Positions 38,108-48,873 of a stretch of 64,000 nt of DNA are shown here, in pieces (position 1 is the stretch's first letter; the number at the start of each line of letters is the position of its first letter). The position numbers and the translations under genes were made by a program. The stretch comes from Cinnamomum chago (lineage: Eukaryota > Streptophyta > Magnoliopsida > Laurales > Lauraceae). Under the pieces are notes generated by a model. That model saw nothing but the letters and a program-made list of their open reading frames with translations, did not search any database and was not told where the DNA came from. Location of the stretch: positions 2,063,501 through 2,127,500 of the forward strand of contig CP142453.1 of the NCBI GenBank assembly GCA_038049695.1, given 5' to 3'.

Positions 38108-39302
38108 GAGCATCTCCAAGAGAGACGTTATTTGTCCATGTCAGCCCCCAATGGCTATAAATGACATGTGACTTTGTCTCCAAGAGATTTGTCAAATCCT
38201 ACGTGGCATTAGGCATTTGTGATGGTATGCCGCCAAATTTGGCATACCATAAAGCAAATGTCAACTCTTTCTTTTGAATAAAATAATGGTCATGAATAAA
38301 AATGCATTTGAAGTCTTTGTAGATAAAGTCAAATTACTTCTCTGTTGGAGACAAAAGTCTTTGAAAAAGTAATAAAATAATAATTTGACGTCTCTCTTGG
38401 AGTTGCCCAAGTAAGGATGTCAAATTATTATTATTATTATTTTTTTCAAATTTGGAGATGGCTTGTTCATTCTTGCCACTTTGATTTCTGGAAATAATTG
38501 TGGCAAGACATCCACAAAATTTATTGACGGAAGCTTGAATCTTTTGCCATCGTTGTGACAACATTCTATCTGTTCGAACATTGACAAATTGCTTATTGTT
38601 GTGATTGTATTCTCTCACTCGTTCCCCAAAAGCCCCAAGTTTCTGTTTGTTTCCATGCACAACATTCAGACTGGTGTTCAGCCACAAACTGACGAGAAGA
38701 CCATCTTCTACTATTCTGAAACTGGCACCTCGAACAACAGTCTTTTTCTTTGGGGCCTTATCGGTAGGGAATTTGAATGCCTCACTGGAAATTTGTGAAT
38801 GTTGGGTGGAAAAATTAGAAAATTGATAGAATTGGAAATCCATGGTGTGAATGAGGAGAAATTGACTTTTAACAATCCTAATTTATAGATATCCAAGCTC
38901 CAAGAATTTCTCAAATTATCACAATTTAAAATTACCAATTAAAATTAGAAAAAGTCCCAGCAAAAATAAAAATAAATCTACCGGCTATAAATCAGACCAT
39001 TGAACGTTCACACTTATCATGGGGTTCCATCTCCAACAACTACTTGAACGAAAAACTTCAACTGCATTTTGATTCATCACCATTATTTTATTCAAAAGAA
39101 AGATTTGGCATCTCACTTTATGGTATGCCAAATTTCACAAGTGCCAAATGCCATTGGGATTTGACAAGTACAAAGTCATTTGTCAATTATAGCCGTTGGA
39201 GATTGAGTTGGACAAATACCGTCTCTCTTAGAGATGATTTAAGCCTTCATTTAAAAAAAAAAAAAAACATCTTCAAATTTGACATCTCTCTTGGAGATGC
39301 TC
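38108..39302. mobile_element. PIF/Harbinger-type element with nested terminal repeats
   Basis: The ends are GAGCATCTCCAAGAGAGACG at 38108 and its near-complement ending GGAGATGCTC at 39302. TTA precedes the left end and TTC follows the right, consistent with a slightly decayed 3-bp PIF/Harbinger target site. About 130 bp inside each end form matching subterminal inverted repeats (ATTTGTCCA, GGCTATAA, GACTTTGT, TTGTCAAATCC). Further copies of the terminal motif in reverse orientation at about 38388-38405 and 39222-39236 show a nested or compound origin. The only coding remnant is the Myb/SANT-like ORF; no DDE transposase is visible. Confidence 0.75.
38334..38843 (-). pseudogene. Myb/SANT-like ORF of a Harbinger element, C-terminally truncated
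   Basis: The frame starts at a true ATG (38843) and runs 169 codons. Residues ~38-115 contain RGASFRIVEDGLLVSLWLNT, SLNVVHGNKQK, DRMLSQRWQKIQ and NKFCGCL. This is the trihelix/SANT-like domain seen in the second ORF of plant PIF/Harbinger elements, often annotated as a NAM-associated or glutathione-S-transferase-T3-like protein. In those elements the Myb-like protein assists the transposase in DNA binding. After about residue 125 the sequence enters a poly-Asn stretch and then terminal-repeat DNA, so the usual C-terminal half is missing. Intact over its N-terminus, but unlikely to be functional. Confidence 0.65.
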
Positions 39303-40030
39303 TTCGGTGCCATAAATAAAGGATATCTCAGCCAGAAGAACTACAGAAATCTAGAGTTATCCTGAACACAATATACTGTCTGGCAAACTGTGTGGTGACA
39401 TGAATCATGGCCAACTTCAACGATATAGAAGTGATCTAAGTGAGTGATGTTCAAGTAGATAAATGCACAAACAAGACCTTAATAGAGTACAATCGTTTTC
39501 TGTCTACTTAAAGGTATGCTTTATGTATGGGTTGGATCAAGTGGTTAGTATAATTTGAAGGTGCCAGATAGGTTAAATCAGATGGTTAGTATAATTTGAT
39601 CATTGGCATTGGATCAGCATAAGATGAATCAAGGATTGGTTCAAAACACATTACAATCAAGGATGGATGTTTATACTTTATACACACTGTGGATGTCATC
39701 ATACTCACACTTGGCAAAAAACATAGCATTGGTTGGTGACCTGGGGCTATCAGTACAATGCAAATTGTTGGTCGTGGTAAAATCTCAGAGCTCGCATTAT
39801 GCAAATCTGAGTGGACATTTTTTATTTGTTTAATTCGTATTATCTGACTTTTATACAATTCATTTATTGTCTAGGTGATATAATTTAATGCCATTTGGTA
39901 AGCTTTTCCTCTATATATATATATTTATTTTTTTTATGTCAAGGTTTAGTTTAGCATCGTTTGCAATCTTCAAAAGCAACCTGGCACTACAATTCAGAAT
40001 CTGTTTATATATGCTACAAACGGCACTACT

Positions 40031-40062
<32 letters not shown>

Positions 40063-41904
40063 TTTTTTGCTTGAATAGGAATTCATTAAACAAAAGAGAC
40101 AGAAACAAACCCCTTACATAAAGTTCTAGAATGCTGGATCCCTGGGGGTTTCAGGGTATCTGATCGTAATTAGGTATAGGATGGGAATTATGCGAGGATC
40201 AATACATTCTGAAATATACAGTCCATAAGCAGAGTTAGGAAGGTTTGTGTGGAATGTGGTGAAGCTGGTGTAGTTCAGTTTGCACTTTGCACAGAGCAGC
40301 AGACGGCACAACTTTACAATATGACAATTTGACTTTCATGTACATGAAACCTAGATTTCATATTTGGGTTTTAGATTTTTTTTTTTTTTTTATATACAAA
40401 TGGACCCAAGGCTAATTTCTCAATTCTCAGTTGCCCTAAGATCAGGATTTTGAAAACCAATTGAGTTGGGTGTAGTTACTAATTTTGCTAGGGAATATTT
40501 TTCTTGATAATTAATAATAATAATAATTCTAATTGCAGTTGTTATGAGATATTTAAGTTCTACTGATCCATTTCTTGATTTGTTGTCTGATTCATTGAGA
40601 CAATTTCATTTAGTTTTAACATATATGAAACTATATTGAGCTCTTTGTATTTCTTTAGATTTTCCGCAGATCCACACAAGTGCCAAGATTTTTGTGTGAT
40701 ATTTTGCTCTTAATTTATTCGTATTAAAATTAGAAATAAAATCTGTTTTAAAATTCCCAGCATCATGGCACCTTATTAGAAGATTTTAGAGACTCAGGAA
40801 AGTGTGCATGATTCAGATTTCTTGAGTGTGGCAACTGGAGAATGCATTAGCATCTCTTCTGTTTCTATCCTTTCTTGGATATGATTCTTTACAGTTTGGT
40901 GGTTTGCAGCTGGTCTTTGGCACCAAATCTGTGTTTGGAGATTATATTTTTCATTTATATTAAGTGCTAGTGCGCTAAATGGTGCTGCCTTGGTTTGATG
41001 CTCTTGAATGAGAAGACTATTGTGTAGACCTTAATTTATGTTTTCTGTATACTCCCGCTGTCATGAGGCAAGTTATTTGTCTGTTCTCTTGGTTTACATT
41101 TGATTGTCTGATCAATGGAATTGAGAGAAATAACTTAGTTTCTTACCAGTACAGGAACATGTCCATGATTCCTGGTTGGATAGTTTGAACTGACTTTCTG
41201 CAAGGTTCTAGGCATGACTTGATTCATCTTTTTGTGCAGATTTTTCATTTTATTGTTACAGAAGCCTTCATTAATTTTTCATTTATCTTTTCGGCCTTCG
41301 CCTTTGGATGGTCTGGATTTAAATTGATTTGTCTGCGATGATGCAAGAAACCATAGTGAATTTATAAATGTGCAGGCAGGCATTTTGTGAGTGAGAAAAT
41401 CTAGAGAGATAAGAGCGGGTGATTTTTAATATTAAAAAAAGAGAGTGATTTTATAGATATGTAGAAAGAAAGAGAGTGTTTGTCAAATAAATTTTTCTTC
41501 TTACGTTCTCAAAATGAAACATTTCAGAACAATGCCAAACAGAAACAGAAACAGGCCTTCCATGCCCAAGTTTTTCTTCTTGCATTCCAGGCCTTCCAGA
41601 ACGTGAGGCAGGGATCTGTCACGAGTCTTGATGTCGATAGTGTCTACCCAAGTGTTTATCGCTTTCTTTATGAGTTTGGAGACTGGCTGAGTTTTGGCCC
41701 ATGATATGGTGGGTCCAGTCTGACAAACTTCCCAGATTGGGTCCAATAATCAATGTGAAGATAAAACTTCTCAAGCCCCATCATGACGAGGAATGCAAAG
41801 ATAAATCCAACTTTCTAAAAATAAGGCCTACTAGAATCCATCTATAATTTTGACATCCAGTGAGAGGCTGCTGCTTTTAAAGCAAGGTAGGACTCTTTCT
41901 TCCC
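39303..41904. other. Start of the first segmental repeat unit
   Basis: No gene is visible. It contains poly-T tracts (40048-40068, 40379-40391) and, from about 40400, sequence shared with 46.7 and 53.65 kb (AGGCTAATTTCTCA, AGATCAGGATTT, GGGTGTAGTT). GAGGCAGGGATCTGTCAC at 41605 is also found at 47089. The promoter-like region of the F-box copies begins near 41800. Confidence 0.55.
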
Positions 41905-42121
41905 CAATTTCTCTTTAACCCATGCATCCCCAATGGATTCATTGATCTTCCAAAGCAAGAAAGCAGACGTTATAATGAATGCCTTTTCTTCTCCACTCCA
42001 GCACATCCTGACGGTTTTCTCCTCCTGAAATCAGAACGAAACAACAAATTCTTGCCATGTAGACTCAACCCAAGGTCTGATCACCAGTACTATGAATGGC
42101 AGGAACCTTTTATTGTCTCTG

Positions 42122-44569
42122 TGTCACGACCCGGACCCGAGATCAGAGTCATTAGGGTTAACCCCCGGGTCGCGATGCTCATACTTACTCCCGTAAACCC
42201 CGTTTAACCGAAGTTACAACGAAGCCTACAAGGGATCTTACATACAAACCTGTCAATGTACAGTGCGGAATGTACAAGAATATACATTGACAAACGAATC
42301 ATATACATAACTTTGAACTGTACAATTCATTTACATTGTTTCAGACACCTAATAACAACCACTGCATATTTACAATACAATGCAGGGTACATTACTTACA
42401 ATACCAAAATAATTATACAAAATAATTTCCAAAAGACGCTATGTTTTCTTCTCTTTAAATCACGTCCACTCCGCTAGACCTCCTGGAGGTAGCGCATGGG
42501 CCTCCTCCGCTGCCTTGGCGGTCTCCGAGGGACCGGCACGGGTAGTTGAGCCTGTAATATCATCAGTAATACCGTGAACACGACGGTTCAACAAGGTATA
42601 CACATATCTATGACAGTTCATAATTCCTATAATTCATTGCTTAACAATTATAAGCAATCCATAAGAAATACATAAGCAACAATGACAAATATATGGCAAC
42701 TATACTAGCAATAGTTTCAACTCCATTCGATTCATTAATCTTACAAAGGAAGCAATTCATAATCATTTATTCATTAGTTACAACCTTTATTAATGACTTT
42801 TCAATGTATGACTTTTCAGTCAATGACCTTTCGGTCCAATGCGGTGAGATCTCCCAGTGTCTTGATCAGAGATCACTGGTGCCTCACGGAGCTCCGGACG
42901 CTCCCCTTCTCATCTACTGCAGTAGGAATAATCATTTCATTTATCAATTCATTCAGTGCAATTCAATAATGAGTTAAGAAACTGCTAGGTAGTGCCAAAC
43001 CCGTTATACATTAATGTATTCATCTCATTCTCACTCTAAAGTAAGCCTCTATCCAATCCTCTAACCAACCATGGAGTGCAACTATGGTTCTCAATGCAAG
43101 TATTACTTGTGATGACATTACTTCATTGTATGCATTCGAATAACCTTAGTTAACACTTATGGAGGTTTATACGAGGAGCATTGATGATCACATAAGCGAT
43201 CTTAGTTTTCTCGAAATTCCAAAACTCCCCCAATCGCGAGGACCGTTAGGTCCGAGCGATTGGCCAAAATCTTCTTCACTATGAATAACTGGTCAATTTC
43301 GGCTACCTCGGCGGCTACCTGGCGGTTAGCCGCGACTGTGCAGACGGCTAGCCGAAATGCACTGGCGGCTAGCCGAAATTCGGCTGGCGGCTAGCCGAAC
43401 TAAATTCGGTCAGCACGCGGTCAGCTTTCCAGAAGCTGATTTTCTGATAGAAATTTTCTGACCAATTTCGGTCAGCTCGGCGGTCACCACGTGGTCACCC
43501 CGCGGCTAGCCGAAATTTCAATTTCGGCTAATCGAAATTTGGCGGTTAGCTTTCCAGAAGCTCGCCAAAATCAGATTTTCTGGCGGTTGGCTTCGCGGTT
43601 AGCCTCGCGGCTAGCCGAAAGTCGCCCAGAAACTCAGTTTCGAGCTTCTGAAGCTCTGAACCAAATCCACACTTTTGAACTCCATGAGTTCATACAAGCT
43701 ATATAAAAGCTTAAAATCAATAAAAATGCATATACTTGCCTTAATTGAAGCTTGATAAACACTAAACCCTCATTACATAACCTAATCCATGCATAGGGTT
43801 TCAACCCTTAATTAAATCAACATCTAATTCATCATTTCTTTTCCCATAAAAGCCACTATAACTTCTCAACAATCATCAAGCATAAACATATGTATCTACT
43901 TGCCTTAGATGAAGCTTGAGTGTTATAAACCCTTTCTTAGCTTGGATTTAGAATGGAAGTCCCCTCTTTGAAGCTTGGAACTCAATACAAACTCAAGAAG
44001 ATCTCCAAGAAGATGAAGGAGTTGAATCTCTTTCACTTGCATCAACTTGCCTTCACTCTCGACGAAGAAGAAATCAACGAAAGAAGAGAAACGGAGGAAG
44101 AAATGAAAAGAGGAAAGAAGTTGCCTAGGTTTTCTGTAAGTGAATGAACTCAAATGAGTTCCTTTCTTATATATAAGACCCCTTTTTACATTAAACCCCC
44201 CATTCATCATTTCATTTACACTTTGAGTCACTTGAAGGTCCATTTGCTCCAATAGTCGTCGAATCAATTCAAGCCTTTTATAAAAGTTATCGTACTCGTC
44301 GAGATACACATGTTGGTATCAAGAGTTTCCGTATTCGACAAAATACGTATAATTCCGTATTTACACACAAGTCCTCAATATGCTCATTTGAGCTTCATTT
44401 TCCATTTAATTCTTTTCAATTCATTTCACAACCATAGTTACTATTTCATTAAGCCTAAATAACTCATAGTTAGGCTAATTCAATTTCATTTAATCATTAA
44501 ACCGGCTTAATTAGTCGTAAGTTCAATTAATTAGAGTTAATCGTGATTAACTCGGGACGGAGCCTAACA
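42122..44569. mobile_element. Solo LTR, 2448 bp, with perfect 5-bp target duplication
   Basis: It starts TGTCACGACCCGGACC and ends GGAGCCTAACA. CTCTG is repeated exactly on both sides (42117-42121 and 44570-44574), and the interrupted F-box reading frame is restored by removing LTR plus one CTCTG. The TG...CA ends, 5-bp duplication and TGTCACGACCC start suggest a Ty3/Gypsy element, possibly a chromovirus (inference). No primer-binding site or internal coding region is present, so it is a product of LTR-LTR recombination. Open frames inside it are not host genes. Confidence 0.88.
43300..43625. repeat. Array of CGGCTAGCCGAA palindromic motifs within the solo LTR
   Basis: Five exact copies of CGGCTAGCCGAA start at 43345, 43366, 43388, 43503 and 43608. 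They are mixed with degenerate forms (GGCGGTTAGC, TTCGGCTAA, CGGTCAGC) and two copies of GCTTTCCAGAAGCT. Spacing is irregular. The core GGCTAGCC is self-complementary. Confidence 0.85.
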
Positions 44570-44630
44570 CTCTGACTGGGATAAGGAAACTTTTCCTGTG
44601 ATGTCTAATGCCATATTCTTTCAAGGAAAG

Positions 44631-44757
44631 GCTTTTTTTTTTTTTTTTTTTTTTGATAACATGGGAACCCGCCGACCCCCCTTTGGGAGATCATTGGTAA
44701 ACCCACGGATACATAGAACCACCCACAAGCCCTATATATCGAATAAGGCCTTAAGGA
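44631..44757 (-). mobile_element. Antisense poly(A) retroposon in F-box copy 1
   Basis: A T-run of about 23 starting at 44633 is the antisense tail. TTCAAGGAAAG flanks both sides (44620-44630 and 44758-44768). Copies 2 and 3 read directly from CTTTCAAGGAAAG into TTGTA with no insertion and serve as the empty site. The body lacks an obvious RNA polymerase III promoter, so it may be a 5'-truncated SINE or other retroposed RNA. Confidence 0.85.
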
Positions 44758-45522
44758 TTCAAGGAAAGTTGTATGCATTGAACGAAGATGGCGGCCTTTC
44801 TGTTGTTGACACTCTTGTTCCACATGATCTTGCTATTCTAAACATGAGACTGGACAATAATAGTGATCTAGCACCACGGGTGGAATGGCATCATAAAGCT
44901 GTTATGTTGGAATCTTGTGGTGAGATATTGCTGGTGTTGAGAGTTCGGGAGCAATGGAACCGCAATGTTGCTGTTTTTCGAGCCAATTTAGCTGAGTTAG
45001 AGTGGGTGAATGTGGAAAATTTAGGAGATCGGGCATTGTTAATCTTTAATCCGAGTAGTTCAGTCTGTGTCTGTACCACCGGGACTGATTTTAGCTCGAA
45101 TTGCGTTTACTATTTTTCCCATTTTTCGCATGAAAAAGGAGTTCCGGTTCGATATATAGAATTCGAATTGGGTGGGGATGGCATTCCATTAGTTGAGGAT
45201 GTGACTGATGATGAGTTATGACCATATCTGCCTCCCATCAATTTGCTTCTTGGTTCTTGTTCTTTTTAAATTTTGTTCTTTGATTGTACTACATGCCTTC
45301 TTATGATTAATGAATTTAAAGTAGGTTTCTCTTTTCAACCACAGCTCCAACGTTTTTTTTTTTTTTTCTTTTTCAAACTGTTCATGGTGTTAAGGCTCCT
45401 CATTGTAGTTTGAATAGGTTTTTGGATTTTGTAGCCCTTCACTAATGATTTAGACTGTAGAAATGAGGTTGGAATTTAATTATTGCTTGATGATTGTTTT
45501 AGACTGTACAAGTGAGGTTGGA

Positions 45523-45640
45523 GGGTTTTTTTTTCTTTTGAGTCGGCTCAGTAGCTAGAAGGGGAAACTAGAAACTACCTACTAGGGATCGATCCCTGGC
45601 AGAGTGTGTGGGAGCGGGCAACTCTCTATGATTCCCAGTA
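45523..45640 (-). mobile_element. Short retroposon in the 3' flank of F-box copy 1
   Basis: AGGTTGGA flanks both ends (45515-45522 and 45641-45648), and the paralogous flank near 49130 reads straight through without the insert. The minus strand has a box B-like GGGATCGATCCC and the plus strand begins with a T-run. Confidence 0.65.
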
Positions 45641-46157
45641 AGGTTGGAATTTATTTATACACAAAGGATTAGTTTTTTTTTTTCCCCTCTTCGTCTTCTT
45701 CTTTTCATGCCAGAGATTAACTTTGTTTTTGTTTTTGTTTTATTTACCATTCATACTCCTTTTAGTGAAGAAGTTTAGTTATTTTATTTCCTTTAGACTT
45801 TTAAAATCATGAATGTGACTTGACCTAACCTGCCAACGAAACCTGAGCCTACTTAGCAATTAAGGTATCGATTGATCCTTTCTTATTTTAGTGGTTTAGA
45901 TTTTGGCCCTCCATGGATTTGAATTAGTGGTAGGGGTAATGGTTTGTGCTGGATTTGAGAAACGAAATAACGTTAACTTTCCATGCCCAAGTTCAATTCA
46001 CAAATTTAGACATCAGTCCAGATTGGAGATTCGCCACTTACCGACATCCCAAGCCCACTAGATTTCATTGACCCAAATTAATGCATTGTTGGAGGTCATA
46101 TACTCCATGCTCACAGGCTAGACGAGGAATGCTAAGAAAATGTGGTTGCTAACAAAA

Positions 46158-46366
46158 GAATGGCTCGTTAGTCAAAGTGGTAAGGAGCGACAGTTCTCAC
46201 CTGGGTATGCATGTTTAAACCTTGGATATGCCACCTTTTCCACCTTTCCCCACATGTGTGAGCATCCTTCCCCACTATTTGTGGGCTTCTGTTCCGTGTG
46301 GGCAAGTTCTCTCCTGAGACCTGGCCCCCTTAGCTGGGGTAACAGGGGGAAAAAAATCAATACAAA
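46158..46366 (+). mobile_element. tRNA-like SINE in the spacer, sense orientation
   Basis: TGGCTCGTTAGTCAAAGTGG (box A-like) and ATGTTTAAACCTTGG (box B-like) are followed by an A-rich end near 46350. GCTAACAAAA before and GCCAAGCAAAA after it correspond to a single GCTAAGAAAA at about 53216-53225 in the paralogous unit, which lacks the insert. Confidence 0.7.
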
Positions 46367-47470
46367 GCCAAGCAAAATACACAACTGACCAGTGGCTGGC
46401 AATGGTTTTAGTCTTCCATTCGAGCAATTTTAAAGAATTCCCCATTCACATTGAGGATATCAGTAAATATACAACTTTGTGACGAGCAACAAATGGGTTG
46501 GGTGTAGGTTGGTACATACTTGATACTCAAGTGATGAGTCAGCCAGACGAACTGTTGAAAAACCTGTCGGCCCAACTGAAACCTGACCTGATAATTTGAG
46601 CTATGTATGGATCAACACTTCCAATGTAAGTGTTGGATTGGGGAGACAGCTCCAGCCCAATCAGTAAGAAGATTAGGCTTATACGGTTTTAGATATTTTG
46701 TTGTATAAAAATGGACCCTAGGCTAATTTCTCAGTTACCCTTTTAGATCAGGATTTCAAAGCCCAATTGAGTGGGGTGTAGTTGTTGCTAATTGACCATA
46801 ATCATTATGGTCAATAATGAAATTTCGTGAGCAACAGAGTTTCAAGTTTTTCATCAGTTTTAGGGACTGACTACAAGGGTAAAAATGTAAAAAAAAATGA
46901 AAAACAGAAAAAAAAAAAAAAAAGAGGCCATTTAACATGATAAATGTAACACAAAAATAAAGCGAGAAAAATGGGAGGTTTGCAGAAAGAATGGGAGGAC
47001 CCTGCAAGATTTTTTCCAGGGAAAGCTCATCCAAATGCATTAATTCTTCAGTTTTAAATGGCGTTGTTATATATGTTGCCAGATTGGTGAGGCAGGGATC
47101 TGTCACTAGTGTTGATGTCTATGTGAAGATAAACTTCCCAAGCCCATCAAGACCAGGATTAGAAGTACGCAAAGGACTGGTGACTGGAAGTACTCAAAGA
47201 AGGTTAGCAATTAATCTATTTAACTTTCCTAAAGTCCCACTATGAATTCCACTCCAATATTGAGTAAGTTTTTGAGAAACCAATGAAAGGTTGCATTTAA
47301 ACCAACAATCTTTCTAAAAATAAGGCCACCATAAATCCAACTTTCTAAAAATAAGGCCTATTAGAATCCATCTATAATTTTGACATCTAATGAAAGGTTG
47401 CTGCTTTTAATCACGTCCTTCTAAAAATAGGACCACGAGCAAAGGTAGGAGTAGGACTCTTTCTTCCTTG

Positions 47471-47480
47471 TATTTATACC
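47471..47480 (+). promoter_or_regulatory. Probable TATA region of F-box copy 2
   Basis: TATTTATACC lies about 80-90 bases upstream of the start codon at 47560 and is followed by a CT-rich leader (CTCTCTTTCTTTCTTTC). Spacing fits a plant core promoter. Confidence 0.45.
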
Positions 47481-47559
47481 AACCAACTCTCTTTCTTTCT
47501 TTCGTATTATTTTCAACGATCCAACAATCTAACGTTTTGGTTTAGACGACCTGAGAGAG

Positions 47560-48873
47560 ATGACAGAACCGAGTAGTAGTGGAAGCTGTTCATGGTCAGA
47601 TGCTTCACAGGATCTTCTCCAGTTGATTCTGAAGTTCCTAACCCCACTCAATCATCTTCGTTTTGGCTCTGTCTGCCGCTCATAGCGAATAGCCCAAAGA
47701 GAATGTCTTTATCGTCCTGCTCAGGACTTCCCCTTCCACATCGTTCGCAGAGACATCAACGATGAGCACGGGGAAAGTATCGAGCTCTACAGTTTCTCAG
47801 AGAAGAAAATATACAAGAAACCATTGCAGCGTCACTTTACTGACTCATTCTGCGTCCCATATTCCACAGGTTGGCTTCTTTTGTTTGATCCCCATGAGGA
47901 TATCCAATTTCTATTTAACCCATTCATCACTAATGGATGCATTGATGTTCCCAACCAAGAAAGCAGAGGTTATAATGAATGCCTTTTCTTCTCCACTCCA
48001 GCACATCCTGACGGTCTTCTCCTCCTAAAAACATCCTGCAATAACAAATTCTTGCCATGCCGACTCAACCCAAGGTCCGATCATCAGTACTATGAATGGC
48101 AAGAACCTTTTATTGTCTCCGACTGGGATCAACCAACTTGTACTGTTATGACTTCTATCATATTCTTTCAAGGAAAGTTGTACGCATTGAACGAAGATTG
48201 TAGCCTTTCTGTTGTAGACACTCTTTCTCCTCACGACTTTACTATTCTAAGGATGAAACTTGAAAGAACTGATTCAGCACATTCAGCACCACCGGTGGAC
48301 TGGCACCATCATGCTGTTATATTGGAATCTTGTGGAGAGATATTGCTGGTGTTGAGAGTTGGGGAGTTTTGGAACCGCACTGTTGCTGTTTTTCGAGCTA
48401 ACTTAACTGAGTTAGAGTGGGTGAATGTGGAAAACTTAGGTGATCGGGCAATATTAATCTTTAATATGGGTAGTTCAGTCTCTGTTTGTACCAGTGAGAC
48501 TGATTTTAGATCGAATTGGGTTTACTATTTCTCCTATTTTTCCAATAAAAGAGTTTTTGTTCGATATAGAGAATTCGAATTGGGTGGGGATGGGATTCAA
48601 TTATTTGAGGGTCCGACTGATGATGAGTACTGTAGTCCTGATGATGATGAGGATGGTGTAACTGATGATGATGAGGATGGTGTAACTGATGATGAGTACT
48701 ATAGTGCTGATGACGATGAGTATGGTGTAACTGATGATGATGCGGATAGTGTAACTGATGATGAGTACTATAGTGCTGATGACGATGAGGATGGTGTAGC
48801 TGATGATGACGAGCATGGTGTGACTGATGCTGATGAGCATGGTGTGACTAATATGATGATGAGTATGGTGTAA
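47560..48873 (+). pseudogene. F-box/DUF295 copy 2: full length but with a stop at the conserved F-box Trp
   Basis: The frame runs from ATG 47560 to TAA 48871-48873 (437 codons) with a single internal TAG at 47683-47685, codon 42. Residues ~14-50 form an F-box (LLQLILKFLTPLNHLRFGSVCRS, stop, RIAQRE). The stop replaces the Trp that normally follows VCRS and that copy 3 still encodes as TGG. A DUF295 domain follows, with GWLLLFDPHEDIQFLFNPF, PAHPDGLLLL, FFQGKLYALNED, ESCGEILLVLRVGEFW and YREFELGGDGIQLFE. F-box/DUF295 proteins are putative substrate adaptors of SCF ubiquitin ligases. The C-terminus is a long acidic repeat. The next in-frame ATG after the stop is at 48148, too late for a complete domain. 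It could be a recent pseudogene, a polymorphic null allele or a base error. Confidence 0.85.
48610..48872 (+). repeat. Acidic tandem repeat at the C-terminus of F-box copy 2
   Basis: About eight variants of GATGATGATGAGNATGGTGTAACT encode DDDEDGVT, DDEYYSAD and similar octads. Copy 3 has only about two such units and copy 1 ends at one (DVTDDEL). The last unit is shifted out of frame (NMMMSMV), so the stop used is a by-product of repeat slippage. Confidence 0.85.

Larger units (their letters stand above)
41905..45221 (+). pseudogene. F-box/DUF295 copy 1: F-box deleted, split by a solo LTR and a retroposon
   Basis: Sequence matching the 5' flank of copy 2 (GGACTCTTTCTTCC) joins directly to CAATTTCTCTTTAACCC, so about 445 bp covering the start codon, F-box and first part of DUF295 are missing. 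Coding homology runs 41905-42121 (FNPCIPNGFIDLPKQES through EWQEPFIVS). It is then interrupted by the solo LTR at 42122-44569, and resumes at 44570 (SDWDKETFPVMSNAIFFQGK). A 127-bp antisense retroposon plus an 11-bp target duplication (44631-44768) interrupts it again, yet the frame stays open to the stop at 45219-45221. DUF295 proteins often carry an N-terminal F-box for SCF ubiquitin ligases; without one this copy cannot act that way. Confidence 0.85.
45222..47559. other. Spacer between F-box copies 1 and 2
   Basis: The first part is the shared 3' flank of the F-box units (TTTTGTAGCCCTTCACTAATG near 45428, also near 49040). Retroposons sit at 45523-45640 and 46158-46366. The second part (from about 46690) begins the next unit with AGGCTAATTTCTCAGTTACC and GAGGCAGGGATCTGTCAC at 47089. 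No independent gene is seen. Confidence 0.55.

Noticed and set aside
43923..44309. 128-codon minus-strand open frame
   Set aside because: It lies wholly inside the solo LTR, which has no internal coding region.
42117..44574. An intron of the F-box copy 1 gene spanning the gap in its reading frame
   Set aside because: The borders are TG...CA with a duplicated CTCTG, not GT-AG, and paralogues have no intron here.
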